A stretch of DNA of 40,540 nt, from assembly GCA_934434925.1 (NCBI GenBank), contig CAKSAC010000016.1, forward strand, positions 1 through 40,540, in the 5' to 3' direction. Shown here one piece after another: positions 8,166-15,786 of this stretch (positions within the stretch are counted from its first letter, which is position 1; each line of letters starts with the position of its first letter). Below the pieces are notes generated by a model that saw only the letters and a program-made list of their open reading frames with translations, had not been told where the DNA came from and did not search any database. Origin of the DNA: an uncultured Eubacteriales bacterium (GTDB lineage: Bacteria > Bacillota > Clostridia > Oscillospirales > CAG-272). The position numbers and the translations under genes were made by a program.

Positions 8166-9176
8166 ATGGCATTGTTTGAGGGATATGAAAGACGCGTGGA
8201 TAAAATCAACGCCGTCCTGAAAGAATACGGAATTTCCTCTATTGAAGAATGTAAAAAAATCACGCTGGATGCCGGTATCAACTGTGACGAGATCGTTCGC
8301 GGAACGCAGCCGATCTGCTTTGAAAACGCAGTCTGGGCCTATACCGTCGGCGCGGCAATCGCGCTGAAAACGGGTTGCCGCCGGGCGGCCGATGCGGCTG
8401 CTGCCATCGGAATCGGTTTGCAGTCCTTCTGCATCCCCGGCTCGGTTGCCGAAAACCGGAAAGTCGGTCTCGGCCACGGGAATCTCGGCAAAATGCTCCT
8501 TTCCGAGGAGACCGAATGCTTTTGTTTCCTCGCCGGGCATGAATCTTTTGCGGCGGCGGAAGGCGCAATCAAGATTGCTTTGAACGCCAACAAGGTGCGC
8601 AAAAAGCCCCTGCGCGTTATCCTGAACGGGCTTGGAAAGGATGCCGCCTTCATCATTTCGCGTATCAACGGGTTCACCTATGTGAAGACCGAGTTCGATC
8701 CTTACAGCGAGACGGTCAAGGTCGTTTCCGAAACGCCTTATTCCAAGGGGCCGAGAGCCGCCGTCAAGTGCTACGGTGCCGATAACGTGCCGGAAGGCGT
8801 TGCCATCATGCAGCTTGAAAATGTCGGCGTTTCGATCACCGGTAACTCCACCAACCCGACCCGCTTCCAGCATCCGGTTGCCGGCACTTATAAAAAGTGG
8901 TGCATCGAGAACGGCGTGAAGTATTTCTCGGTCGCTTCGGGCGGCGGAACCGGCCGTACCCTGCATCCCGACAACATGGGGGCAGGTCCTTCGAGTTACG
9001 GCATGACCGACACCATGGGTCGCATGCACTCCGACGCGCAGTTTGCCGGTTCTTCTTCGGTTCCCGCGCATGTGGAAATGATGGGACTGATCGGTGCGGG
9101 CAACAACCCGATGGTCGGTATGACCGTGGCGGTTGCCGTTGCGGTGGAAGAAGCCGCAAAAGCCGGAAAATTCTGA
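8166..9176 (+). CDS. GGGtGRT-family protein of unknown function
   Basis: 336 residues, start set by GGAGG (8153-8157). The diagnostic motif that names the family, SGGGTGRTLHPDN, is present in the C-terminal third, followed by a glycine- and methionine-rich run (SSYGMTDTMGRMHSD, GLIGAGNNPMVGM). It is a soluble, highly conserved protein found in anaerobes next to the NifU-like scaffold. No enzymatic role is established to my knowledge. The glycine-rich motif suggests nucleotide or cofactor binding. A strong terminator follows directly, so it is the last gene of the operon. Confidence 0.85.
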   Translation: MALFEGYERRVDKINAVLKEYGISSIEECKKITLDAGINCDEIVRGTQPICFENAVWAYTVGAAIALKTGCRRAADAAAAIGIGLQSFCIPGSVAENRKVGLGHGNLGKMLLSEETECFCFLAGHESFAAAEGAIKIALNANKVRKKPLRVILNGLGKDAAFIISRINGFTYVKTEFDPYSETVKVVSETPYSKGPRAAVKCYGADNVPEGVAIMQLENVGVSITGNSTNPTRFQHPVAGTYKKWCIENGVKYFSVASGGGTGRTLHPDNMGAGPSSYGMTDTMGRMHSDAQFAGSSSVPAHVEMMGLIGAGNNPMVGMTVAVAVAVEEAAKAGKF

Positions 9177-9189
9177 TCTTCCCGTGTGG

Positions 9190-9216
9190 AAGGCCCCCGG
9201 ATTCGGGGGCCTTTTC
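9190..9216 (+). terminator. Intrinsic terminator of the pduL-GGGtGRT operon
   Basis: GGCCCCC (9192-9198) pairs with GGGGGCC (9205-9211) around GGATTC, then a T-rich tail. Confidence 0.9.
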
Positions 9217-9339
9217 CTTTTTCTTTTTCTCTGCGCGGGTCATGAGGCCGTCACCGAAAAACGCGCGTCCGGTACAGGATTTTGCCGAAAAACGCGTTCC
9301 GGGCATAGGGCATAGATCCCGGGATTGATAAAAGTGAGG

Positions 9340-9999
9340 TCAGCGCGGCGGGAGAGAAAGAGGTTCTCCGATTTTTGCCGCCCCGAACCGAGAATCCGAA
9401 AGCCCGCGCAGATAATTTTCCGGCCGGTGGTCTTCAACCGGGGAAAGAGAGGTCTTTTTTCCTACCTCTATCATCCTTCCCGCATGACGGTAGCCGAGCA
9501 GGGCCGGAGGAATGTGCGTGACGAGATCCCGGCCGTTCCGGATGACGGCAAATTGAAGAAAGGTCTCTTGCACGGCGCGGCGGGGTCTTCCCCACAAAAC
9601 CCGGGGGCAACCGTAGCCGTAACCGTAAATTTCCGTGCGGATATCCGGGCGCAGGAGCAGGCAGGCTTCGTAACAGAGCAGAGCCAGCGCCGCGCCGTGC
9701 GAGTATCCGCCGATACGGATACGGTCGGTCATTTTTGCGCAGATCAGCGGCCTCAGTATCGGTTCCACCGCCCGGAATACGCGCAAAAATCCCCGGTGGG
9801 CATAATGGCGTTGCCCGTCGCCGCCGTATTCCGCCGCAGGGAAATCGAGGTTATTGCACCAGTCTGTCCGGCCATTGCTCCATTCAAAATACAGAAAGAG
9901 AGTTCTCCCACGCCGGAAAAATGCATAGGAAGCGTCCTCTTGCGGTAGATGCGTATATCGTACCGCAAGAATTTCTTTGTAAAACTCAAGTATCGTCAT
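9340..9999 (-). CDS. Lipase class 3 family protein
   Basis: 219 residues; ATG at 9999 with GGAG 5-6 nt upstream. The much longer reading in this frame runs antisense through the next gene and is discarded. It shows an alpha/beta-hydrolase of the fungal-lipase type: the nucleophile elbow GGYSHGAA (S100), then VIRNGRDLVTHIPP with D158 as the likely acid and GYRHAG (H172) as the likely base. FLYFEWSNGRTDWCNN near 35-50 resembles the oxyanion region of class 3 lipases. There is no signal peptide, so it acts inside the cell or is exported another way. Lipid substrate unknown. Confidence 0.85.
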   Translation of the reverse strand: MTILEFYKEILAVRYTHLPQEDASYAFFRRGRTLFLYFEWSNGRTDWCNNLDFPAAEYGGDGQRHYAHRGFLRVFRAVEPILRPLICAKMTDRIRIGGYSHGAALALLCYEACLLLRPDIRTEIYGYGYGCPRVLWGRPRRAVQETFLQFAVIRNGRDLVTHIPPALLGYRHAGRMIEVGKKTSLSPVEDHRPENYLRGLSDSRFGAAKIGEPLSLPPR

Positions 10000-10134
10000 A
10001 ATCGCTCCGTATTCCTCTTTTTCAGCATATACGGAGAGCAAAAATGTGTGCGGGGAGCCGGGGAACTTGTCGTTTCCGGCATTTGGAATATCAGCGAGAA
10101 TACTTACAAATTCCGCGCAATTTACAAGTTGAAC

Positions 10135-10163
10135 TTGACAATTCCGCACGTTTCCGATATAGT
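10135..10163 (+). promoter_or_regulatory. Promoter of the putative glycoside hydrolase gene
   Basis: Perfect TTGACA (10135-10140), 17-nt spacer, TATAGT (10158-10163). Confidence 0.75.
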
Positions 10164-10206
10164 AAAAACAGCAAAAGACCGTATCAAAAAATAAAAGGAG
10201 AACGAA

Positions 10207-12900
10207 ATGTACAGTATCGGAACCGATCGGTTTTTGTACGGGATCGGCGAGAGAGGGGAAAACCTTTTCTTCCGGGATTTGCGTGACGGGACCGATTATT
10301 TGTCCAAAGAGAATTCTTATTGCTCCTACATTACGCACCATGACGAGAGCGTTGCTTTTCCCGTCTCTGCGCAGGCGGAAGGGGCGGAAATGCTCCTTGT
10401 GACCTATTCGGACGGAAACCGCGCGAAAATCGGCTTTGAAAGGCGCGGAGAATATGTGATTTGCACGCTTCTTTCTGTGGATTCCGAAGATTTTCTGAAA
10501 CTGGCCTTTGTCAACATCCCCGTTGCGATTGAATACGGCGAGTATCTGTACGGAGATCGGGAGGAGAGCTTTACGGCAACCATGATGGGGCTGACCTGCG
10601 CTACCCGTATGGCGGAGCATCCCGGCCGCAATCTGATCTTGCGGGCAGAGGGGTATCCGAAAATCGGCCTGCACGGAACGCACGGGCATACCGACCGGCC
10701 GGTACGTGCCGCAATCTTCGGCGCGCCTGACGGAAAAACGCGCGACATCATGAAGTCCGTGATGGAAGAGATTCCGGACGGCGAATTGCCGAAAAGCAAA
10801 AAGGGCGGACCTTATGCCCTTGATTGCCGGGATGGCCGGCGTACCTATTCCACTATTTCATCGGATATCCGGGTAGAGGATGTTCCCGAGCTTATCGAGC
10901 GTTGCCGCCGCTTGCGGATCACGGCGCTTTCTTATCACCAGGGGGCCGGGTATGTACAGGGCGATTTCGCTTTGAATCGAGGGGTTTATCCGAACGGAGC
11001 GGCGGATCTGCACCGCGTGATGGACATGTTGCATGAAGCCGGAATCCAGATGATGCTGCACACCTATACCTTCTTCATCGGGCATGCGTCACGTTATATT
11101 TCTCCGGTTCCGCACCCGGACCTTGATGCGATCTGCCATCTGACGCTGGCGGAGGATATCGATGAAAACACAAAAGAGATACGCTTTCTTGAATCGCCGG
11201 AACTGGTTTCGGAGACATATTCGTATTCGCTTGTCAGCTCCCCGTATCTGAAACTCGGAAACGAGTTGGTCCGCTTCGGCTCTTTGCGGCATGAACCGCC
11301 GTATGCTTTCCTTTCCTGTGAACGCGGAGCGCACAACACGCGCGCGTCGGCGCACCGGGCGGGGGAGATTTTTACCCAACTCAAAGAATACTTCTGTTTC
11401 ATTCTTCCCAAGGCCGATTCCCGGCTTTTCTATGAAGTGGCCAAAAATACGGCGGATTTCTACAATGAGTTCGGCTTTGACGGTTTTTATATGGATGCGA
11501 TCGACGGGGTCTTTGCGCTTGAGGGAAATGAATACGCATGGTATTACGCCATGGAATTCATCACCGAGGTTTTCAATCATCTCAAGAGCGATCCGGTTTT
11601 TGACTGCTGTTATAATCCGCAGTATACAGCCTCCTTCTATGCAAGGAGCCGTTACGGTGCGCTTGACCATGCTTCCCGCGCTCAGCGCGAGTTTACGGAT
11701 GCACATGTACTGTATAACGATACGACCGCCGAGCGGATGTTTGAGCCGCCGGAGCTCGGATGGTGGAGCTTTCTGGCGGAGCGTTCCCATCGGCCCGGCT
11801 GGCAGACCCGCCTGATGCGGGAAGAGGACGTTGCGTATCTGTATAACCGCGTCATAGCCACCGACGCGTCCTTCTCCTATAACACCAACGAATTGCAAAG
11901 CCCGGAAAAAAATCCGATGCTCCCGCGTCAGGTCGGGGTGATACAGCGGTATGAGGACGCCCGTCCGTTTCTGCATCTGACCCCGGACGAAAAACGCAAA
12001 CTGCGTTCCCCCGGGAAAGAATACGCTTTGGCAGAGGATGATGCAGGCGCGCCTTTCTTCCGCCCGGCCAAAACACAAGAACTCCATTTTGCGGCCAAAG
12101 ACGCAACAAAAGAAGTAGCCGAAAATCCCTTCGCGCCGGTCAAGCCGATTCTGCGCCTCTTTGCCCTGACGGGTACGGACGCGACCGGCGAGACGATCAC
12201 ATTACCCGCGCCGGCGGAAGCGCTTGGCGATCACACGGAGTATCCTGCGTCGGCGGACGGCGCAGGGGTCGCGGCCGGTGAAAATACGGCCGTTCACTTC
12301 TCGGTACACGGGGATGGCTCCGGGGCGATTCTGCGCCTGCGGTTTTTGCGGCAGTTGAAAGGATTGCCGAAAGGACAGGCCGATTATTTTGTGCGGGTTG
12401 ATTTCACCGGTTGGCGGGAGTTCTCTTTCTATGAAACGCAGAACGAACGCGATCCGTATGGAAAATTTGAACCGGCGAGGCTTACCTATCGCGTATTCAG
12501 CGATGTGGGCGCATTATACAGCGCGTATACCCAGATCGAGACTTTTGAACGGATTGACCGGATCGTGCTGGACATCCGGGGAGAACATAGCGACATCCGG
12601 ATCGGAAACATTACCCTGCGCCGGCCGCGCGTTATCCGATATGAGTCTCCGTCGCTGAAGATCGGCGGGCAAACCGTCCTCTTCCCCTGTACGCTGGAGA
12701 GTCAACAAGCCATCGAATGCGACGCAGAGGGCAATACTGTACGATTGGATGCTTACGGGCGCGTCCTGCAAACGCTCCCGCACACCGAACTTCCCGATCT
12801 GGCGACAGGCGGAACAACCGTTACGGTCGAGTACGGTACGACAGACAACGAGGCAAAATTCGATCTGGTCCTGTATCTTGTAGGAGACGGGAAATTGTAA
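10207..12900 (+). CDS. Large putative glycoside hydrolase with inserted beta module
   Basis: 897 residues, start set by AAGGAG 6 nt upstream. Residues 1-145 look like an N-terminal beta domain. Residues about 200-560 look like a TIM barrel: ITALSYHQG (238-246), NRGVYPNGAADLHRVMDMLHEAGIQMMLHTY (256-287), then FDGFYMDAIDG (424-434), where D430 and D433 are candidate catalytic acids. Between strands, residues about 300-388 form a beta-type insertion (LKLGNELVRFG ... RGAHNTRASAHRAGE). The C-terminal third (about 690-830, DYFVRVDFTGWREFSFYE) resembles a carbohydrate-binding jelly roll. There is no signal peptide, so it is probably intracellular, acting on imported oligosaccharides. I cannot assign a CAZy family; a lyase is possible. 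Confidence 0.6.
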   Translation: MYSIGTDRFLYGIGERGENLFFRDLRDGTDYLSKENSYCSYITHHDESVAFPVSAQAEGAEMLLVTYSDGNRAKIGFERRGEYVICTLLSVDSEDFLKLAFVNIPVAIEYGEYLYGDREESFTATMMGLTCATRMAEHPGRNLILRAEGYPKIGLHGTHGHTDRPVRAAIFGAPDGKTRDIMKSVMEEIPDGELPKSKKGGPYALDCRDGRRTYSTISSDIRVEDVPELIERCRRLRITALSYHQGAGYVQGDFALNRGVYPNGAADLHRVMDMLHEAGIQMMLHTYTFFIGHASRYISPVPHPDLDAICHLTLAEDIDENTKEIRFLESPELVSETYSYSLVSSPYLKLGNELVRFGSLRHEPPYAFLSCERGAHNTRASAHRAGEIFTQLKEYFCFILPKADSRLFYEVAKNTADFYNEFGFDGFYMDAIDGVFALEGNEYAWYYAMEFITEVFNHLKSDPVFDCCYNPQYTASFYARSRYGALDHASRAQREFTDAHVLYNDTTAERMFEPPELGWWSFLAERSHRPGWQTRLMREEDVAYLYNRVIATDASFSYNTNELQSPEKNPMLPRQVGVIQRYEDARPFLHLTPDEKRKLRSPGKEYALAEDDAGAPFFRPAKTQELHFAAKDATKEVAENPFAPVKPILRLFALTGTDATGETITLPAPAEALGDHTEYPASADGAGVAAGENTAVHFSVHGDGSGAILRLRFLRQLKGLPKGQADYFVRVDFTGWREFSFYETQNERDPYGKFEPARLTYRVFSDVGALYSAYTQIETFERIDRIVLDIRGEHSDIRIGNITLRRPRVIRYESPSLKIGGQTVLFPCTLESQQAIECDAEGNTVRLDAYGRVLQTLPHTELPDLATGGTTVTVEYGTTDNEAKFDLVLYLVGDGKL

Positions 12901-12929
12901 AGAAAACGTTGCAAAAATGACAAAAAAGC

Positions 12930-12963
12930 AGCGGAGCCTTTCTGAGAAGAGGCTCCGCTTTTT
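12930..12963 (+). terminator. Intrinsic terminator of the glycoside hydrolase gene
   Basis: GCGGAGCC (12931-12938) pairs with GGCTCCGC (12951-12958), then five T. Confidence 0.9.
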
Positions 12964-12992
12964 ATGACGGATGCGCTTGCCGACTGCCGGAA

Positions 12993-13098
12993 TTCCGGGT
13001 CGTTTTGTACGCGCTTTCGGTTTCACGGGGTCTAAAACGGCTCTTTGGTTCCCCGGCCGTTTTCCGGGTCGTTTTGTACGCGCTTTCGGTTTCACGGG
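12993..13098. repeat. Two identical 37-nt direct repeats, 32 nt apart
   Basis: Copies at 12993-13029 and 13062-13098 are identical over 37 bases (each begins TTCCGGGTCG and ends TTTCACGGG) and diverge at once on both sides. The spacer is 32 nt. No cas gene is in the window and there are only two copies. The rest of this roughly 300-base gap (12901-13202) holds two terminators and nothing else I can recognise. Confidence 0.9.
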
Positions 13099-13168
13099 AA
13101 TTTTTGCGGGCTTTTCGTGCGGCATTGCGCTTTCGGCCAACGACACGGCGATGGCCGGCGGGCGGCAG

Positions 13169-13200
13169 CAAAAAGAAAACTCCGGGCCAAAGCCCGGAGT
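13169..13200 (-). terminator. Terminator of the tRNA transcript
   Basis: On the minus strand ACTCCGGGC and its complement (13179-13200) form a hairpin, followed by TTTTCTTTTT. Confidence 0.85.
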
Positions 13201-13202
13201 TT

Positions 13203-13287
13203 TGGTGGGGGATGGTGGATTCGGACCACCGAAGGCAAAGCCAGCAGATTTACAGTCTGTCCCCTTTGGCCACTCGGGAAATCCCCC
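13203..13287 (-). tRNA. tRNA-Tyr (anticodon GTA)
   Basis: A class II tRNA on the minus strand. The acceptor GGGGGAT (complement of 13281-13287) pairs perfectly with ATCCCCC (complement of 13207-13213), discriminator A, and CCA encoded at 13203-13205. The anticodon loop is CTGTAAA, giving GTA. A long variable arm, as expected for bacterial tRNA-Tyr, and a GGTTCGAATCC-like T arm are present. It is co-transcribed with tRNA-Thr just upstream. Confidence 0.93.
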
Positions 13288-13298
13288 ATAAAATGCCG

Positions 13299-13374
13299 TG
13301 GAGCTGGTGGACGGACTTGAACCCCCGACCTGCTGATTACAAATCAGCTGCTCTACCAGCTGAGCTACACCAGC
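13299..13374 (-). tRNA. tRNA-Thr (anticodon TGT)
   Basis: 76 bases on the minus strand including encoded CCA. The acceptor GCTGGTG pairs with CACCAGC; the D arm has AGCTCAGCTGGTAGAGC; the anticodon stem GCTGA/TCAGC encloses TTTGTAA, giving TGT; the T arm carries GGTTCAAGTCC. It is first in the transcript, about 15 nt after the predicted start site. Confidence 0.95.
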
Positions 13375-13395
13375 GTCTTTCCCAGCAACGCGCTT

Positions 13396-13424
13396 ATTAT
13401 ACCATGCGTATGACTTATTGTCAA
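13396..13424 (-). promoter_or_regulatory. Promoter of the tRNA-Thr/tRNA-Tyr transcript
   Basis: On the minus strand, perfect TTGACA (13419-13424), 17-nt spacer, perfect TATAAT (13396-13401). Confidence 0.9.
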
Positions 13425-13434
13425 GGGGTTTTTC

Positions 13435-13458
13435 AAAAAATCCCGGTTTTTTCGGGAT
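13435..13458 (-). terminator. Terminator of the CPBP protease gene
   Basis: On the minus strand ATCCCG pairs with CGGGAT (13440-13458) around AAAAAAC, then a run of T. It separates the protease gene from the tRNA promoter. Confidence 0.7.
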
Positions 13459-13512
13459 ATTCACGCTTTTTCGGCCAAAGCGACGCGGACTTTTCCGGCG
13501 ACGACGGGGGGT

Positions 13513-14499
13513 TCAGAAAAAAGAGAGGATAAACATGCCGAGGAAGGAAAGAAACGCCAGCAGAACGCCGGGAGAAAGCAGTAACTTCGCCCGACCTTCT
13601 TTCGGAATTTCCACCATCGGGGCAGAAAATTTAATCCGGCGGATCCGCAGGGCGAAAAGAAGAACTCCCGCGAGAACAAGAACAAAAACCGTGCCGAAAT
13701 AGAGAATCAACGCGAAAAGACGCGGAGCCAGCGCGGCCAATTCTTCCGGAGTCAGGACTCCGAGGTCGGGCAGGTCATGTAAGCCCAATCGGCGAGAAAG
13801 CAGAAGGGGGATGACCGAGCCGCAGAAATTGATGGACATATGGAGCAGGTAGGGATAGCGGAGTTTCCCGGTTTTGCAGTAAAGATATGCAAAGATGGAT
13901 CCCAGCGCGGCGGCATAAAAGAATTGTACAAAATTCCCGTGAAACAGGCCAAAAGCAACGGCCGAGATGAGAATGGAAAACTTTTCTCCGAACGGGAGCA
14001 GGCGGTCAATCAAGACCCGGCGGAACATGAATTCTTCGACAAACGGCCCGATAACCACCGCAAAGATCACAACCAGAATCAGCGGAGACTTCTCAATCAG
14101 GTCGGTGGCGGTGGAGGAAGAGGAAGTGCCGAAAATCGCGTTGGTGATGGCCGTCAGCAGAGAAGAGAAATAATTAAAAATATAGACGGCGGCAAAAGAA
14201 ATCAGAAAATAGACAAGAAACGTGACCGGCCGGACGCGCTCGGATGCAAAGGGCCTCTTGCCGGACAGCGGCGTGACGATCAGTAAAAAGGCGGGAAACC
14301 CGAAAAGATACATCGTTCCCATCGACAGAAGCCATGTTCCGGTAATGCTTTCGGTGACGGGCAGAGAAAAAACAGAGCAAAAGAAAAGAACGGCAAACTG
14401 GGCGGCGTAAGTAACGGCAAAGAAACCGGCAATACCGAAACCGATCCGGGAAATACGTCTTCTGACTTCACCGTGGACGCGCAACTCTTCTTGATTCAT
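13513..14499 (-). CDS. CPBP family intramembrane metalloprotease
   Basis: 328 residues, multi-pass membrane protein with about seven to eight hydrophobic segments. Start at 14499 chosen for GGAG 6 nt upstream; a GTG-initiated 42-residue extension lacks a ribosome binding site. Family motifs are complete: GPFVEEFMFRRVLIDRL (the EExxxR glutamates), FGLFHGNF (FxxxH) and HMSINFCGS (HxxxN). These CaaX-protease-like proteins cleave within or next to membranes; in Bacillota some serve in bacteriocin immunity or lipoprotein turnover, but no bacteriocin gene is present. The gene lies 178 nt downstream of the AraC gene on the same strand and may be read through from it. Confidence 0.9.
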   Translation of the reverse strand: MNQEELRVHGEVRRRISRIGFGIAGFFAVTYAAQFAVLFFCSVFSLPVTESITGTWLLSMGTMYLFGFPAFLLIVTPLSGKRPFASERVRPVTFLVYFLISFAAVYIFNYFSSLLTAITNAIFGTSSSSTATDLIEKSPLILVVIFAVVIGPFVEEFMFRRVLIDRLLPFGEKFSILISAVAFGLFHGNFVQFFYAAALGSIFAYLYCKTGKLRYPYLLHMSINFCGSVIPLLLSRRLGLHDLPDLGVLTPEELAALAPRLFALILYFGTVFVLVLAGVLLFALRIRRIKFSAPMVEIPKEGRAKLLLSPGVLLAFLSFLGMFILSFF

Positions 14500-14677
14500 A
14501 CAATTCTCCATTCTGCCGCCGGCACGCCGACACAAACGGGATGAAGCCGGCGGACAGCGATATTCGTCATCATCATCGTTTTGCGACATGCTGCCGTTGT
14601 CCGGGTCGAACAAACATTGCTTCACCCGAAAATCCGCGGCGACGTGTTGTGTTTTTTAATTTTTTGTATAGTATTGT

Positions 14678-15565
14678 TTACATGTTTTCATCTTCTTCAA
14701 AACGGGCCCGGATGCTTCCGGCATATTCGGTAGGCGACATGTGCTCATGCCGGCGGAAAAAGCGGGTAAAATAGTGGACCGAGGAAAAGTTGAGTGTTTC
14801 GGCAATCTCTGTGACGGTATGCCCGCCTTCCCGGAGCAGAATCCTGGCGTGGCGCAAACGCAGGCCGGCAAGATATTCCATGACGGTGCCGCCGGTCACG
14901 CGCCGGAATTCTTTCGCGAGAGTCGTTTTATTGGTGCCGAAAAGAAAGCATAGCTCCTCTATCGTGATTTTTTCGCGGAAGTTGTTGTCGAGATAGCGAA
15001 GAACTTCGCCGGTGCGCAGATCATTTGCCGTACGCACTTCCCCCACGGGGTGTTCGTTCCCTTCTTCCCGGATCAGTTTGATGAGAAAACATTCGAGCAT
15101 GTTCCGGATGAGCTGATCGGCGCCGAAGGGGAAGTTTTCACGTTTTTTCATGTCGGTCTGATTCGGGATATCATAGGGGGGGAGAAAAACATTGCGCCCT
15201 TCTTTGACGATCTCGATCAGCATTTTTTGCAGGCCTTCTGAAAGCGCCGTGGGCCGGCCGGAAAAAGCAAAGAGGCGGAGAGAGGTGCATTCAAATCCGA
15301 TAATAATCAGGTTCGGAGCTGTCTGCCCGCAAAAGAGCGAATGTTCTCGCCCGGCGCGGTGGATCAGCATCTCATTCTTTCGCAGAATGCCGCTGTAATC
15401 GGGCGTTTTGACCGTGATCTCGCCGCTGTCAACATAGATCAACTCACAAAACGGGTGGAGGTCGCGGTGGGTGGTGTAGTGCGGCGGCATTTCAAAGTAT
15501 TGCATGTTTGCCAGCCGCGTAACGACCAGTTCGGTCCGGAATTCTTTCAGACTGCCCGTATCCAT
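14678..15565 (-). CDS. AraC family regulator, divergent from the creatinase-like operon
   Basis: 295 residues; ATG at 15565 chosen for GGAGG 5 nt upstream. The N-terminal half is a cupin-like sensing domain (HYTTHRDLHPFCELIYVDSG, residues about 28-48). The C-terminal 95 residues hold the double helix-turn-helix of the family: ITIEELCFLFGTNKTTLAKEF and then TVTEIAETLNFSSVHYFTRFFRR with the usual closing MSPTEY. It is transcribed from TTTACA-17-TATACT, back to back with the M24/creatininase genes (222 nt between start codons), so it probably activates them in response to their substrate. Confidence 0.9.
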   Translation of the reverse strand: MDTGSLKEFRTELVVTRLANMQYFEMPPHYTTHRDLHPFCELIYVDSGEITVKTPDYSGILRKNEMLIHRAGREHSLFCGQTAPNLIIIGFECTSLRLFAFSGRPTALSEGLQKMLIEIVKEGRNVFLPPYDIPNQTDMKKRENFPFGADQLIRNMLECFLIKLIREEGNEHPVGEVRTANDLRTGEVLRYLDNNFREKITIEELCFLFGTNKTTLAKEFRRVTGGTVMEYLAGLRLRHARILLREGGHTVTEIAETLNFSSVHYFTRFFRRHEHMSPTEYAGSIRARFEEDENM

Positions 15566-15600
15566 ACCGTCCTCCGTTTCTGTATGCTTTTTATAATGAC

Positions 15601-15629
15601 AGTATAACACGAACCTTGCTTTTTGTAAA
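15601..15629 (-). promoter_or_regulatory. Promoter of the AraC regulator gene
   Basis: On the minus strand TTTACA (15624-15629), 17-nt spacer, TATACT (15601-15606). The -35 box lies inside a TTTTGTAAAG element that resembles the candidate operator copies just upstream of the divergent operon. Confidence 0.75.
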
Positions 15630-15690
15630 GTATGAGGCATAAAATATTGAAATTTTGCAAAAGAATTTACGATTGTGCAAAAAAGAGTTT
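15620..15690. promoter_or_regulatory. Candidate AraC operator half-sites
   Basis: Three similar elements occur between the divergent genes: TTTTGTAAAG (15621-15630), TTTTGCAAAAG (from 15653) and TTGTGCAAAAA (from 15673). The last two share TGCAA exactly 20 nt apart (15656 and 15676), two helical turns, which is the geometry AraC-type activators favour. The downstream operon has only poor -35 boxes near its TATACT/TACAAT (15724-15734), as for an activator-dependent promoter. Confidence 0.4.
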
Positions 15691-15786
15691 CAATTCTCCA
15701 AATACAAACGCGACAGAAAGATTTATACTACAATCAGAACCATATTGTATGTTCTGTACCAAATTTATCCGAAAAGGAGAAAAATC

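Noticed and set aside
6842..9176. Bacterial microcompartment locus
   Set aside because: PduL lacks the encapsulation peptide and there are no shell or signature-enzyme genes.
12993..13098. CRISPR array
   Set aside because: Only two repeats and one spacer, no cas gene and no leader; kept only as a direct repeat.
13513..14625. Longer CPBP protein from a GTG at 14625
   Set aside because: No ribosome binding site there, and the added residues have no family match; the ATG at 14499 has GGAG at good spacing.
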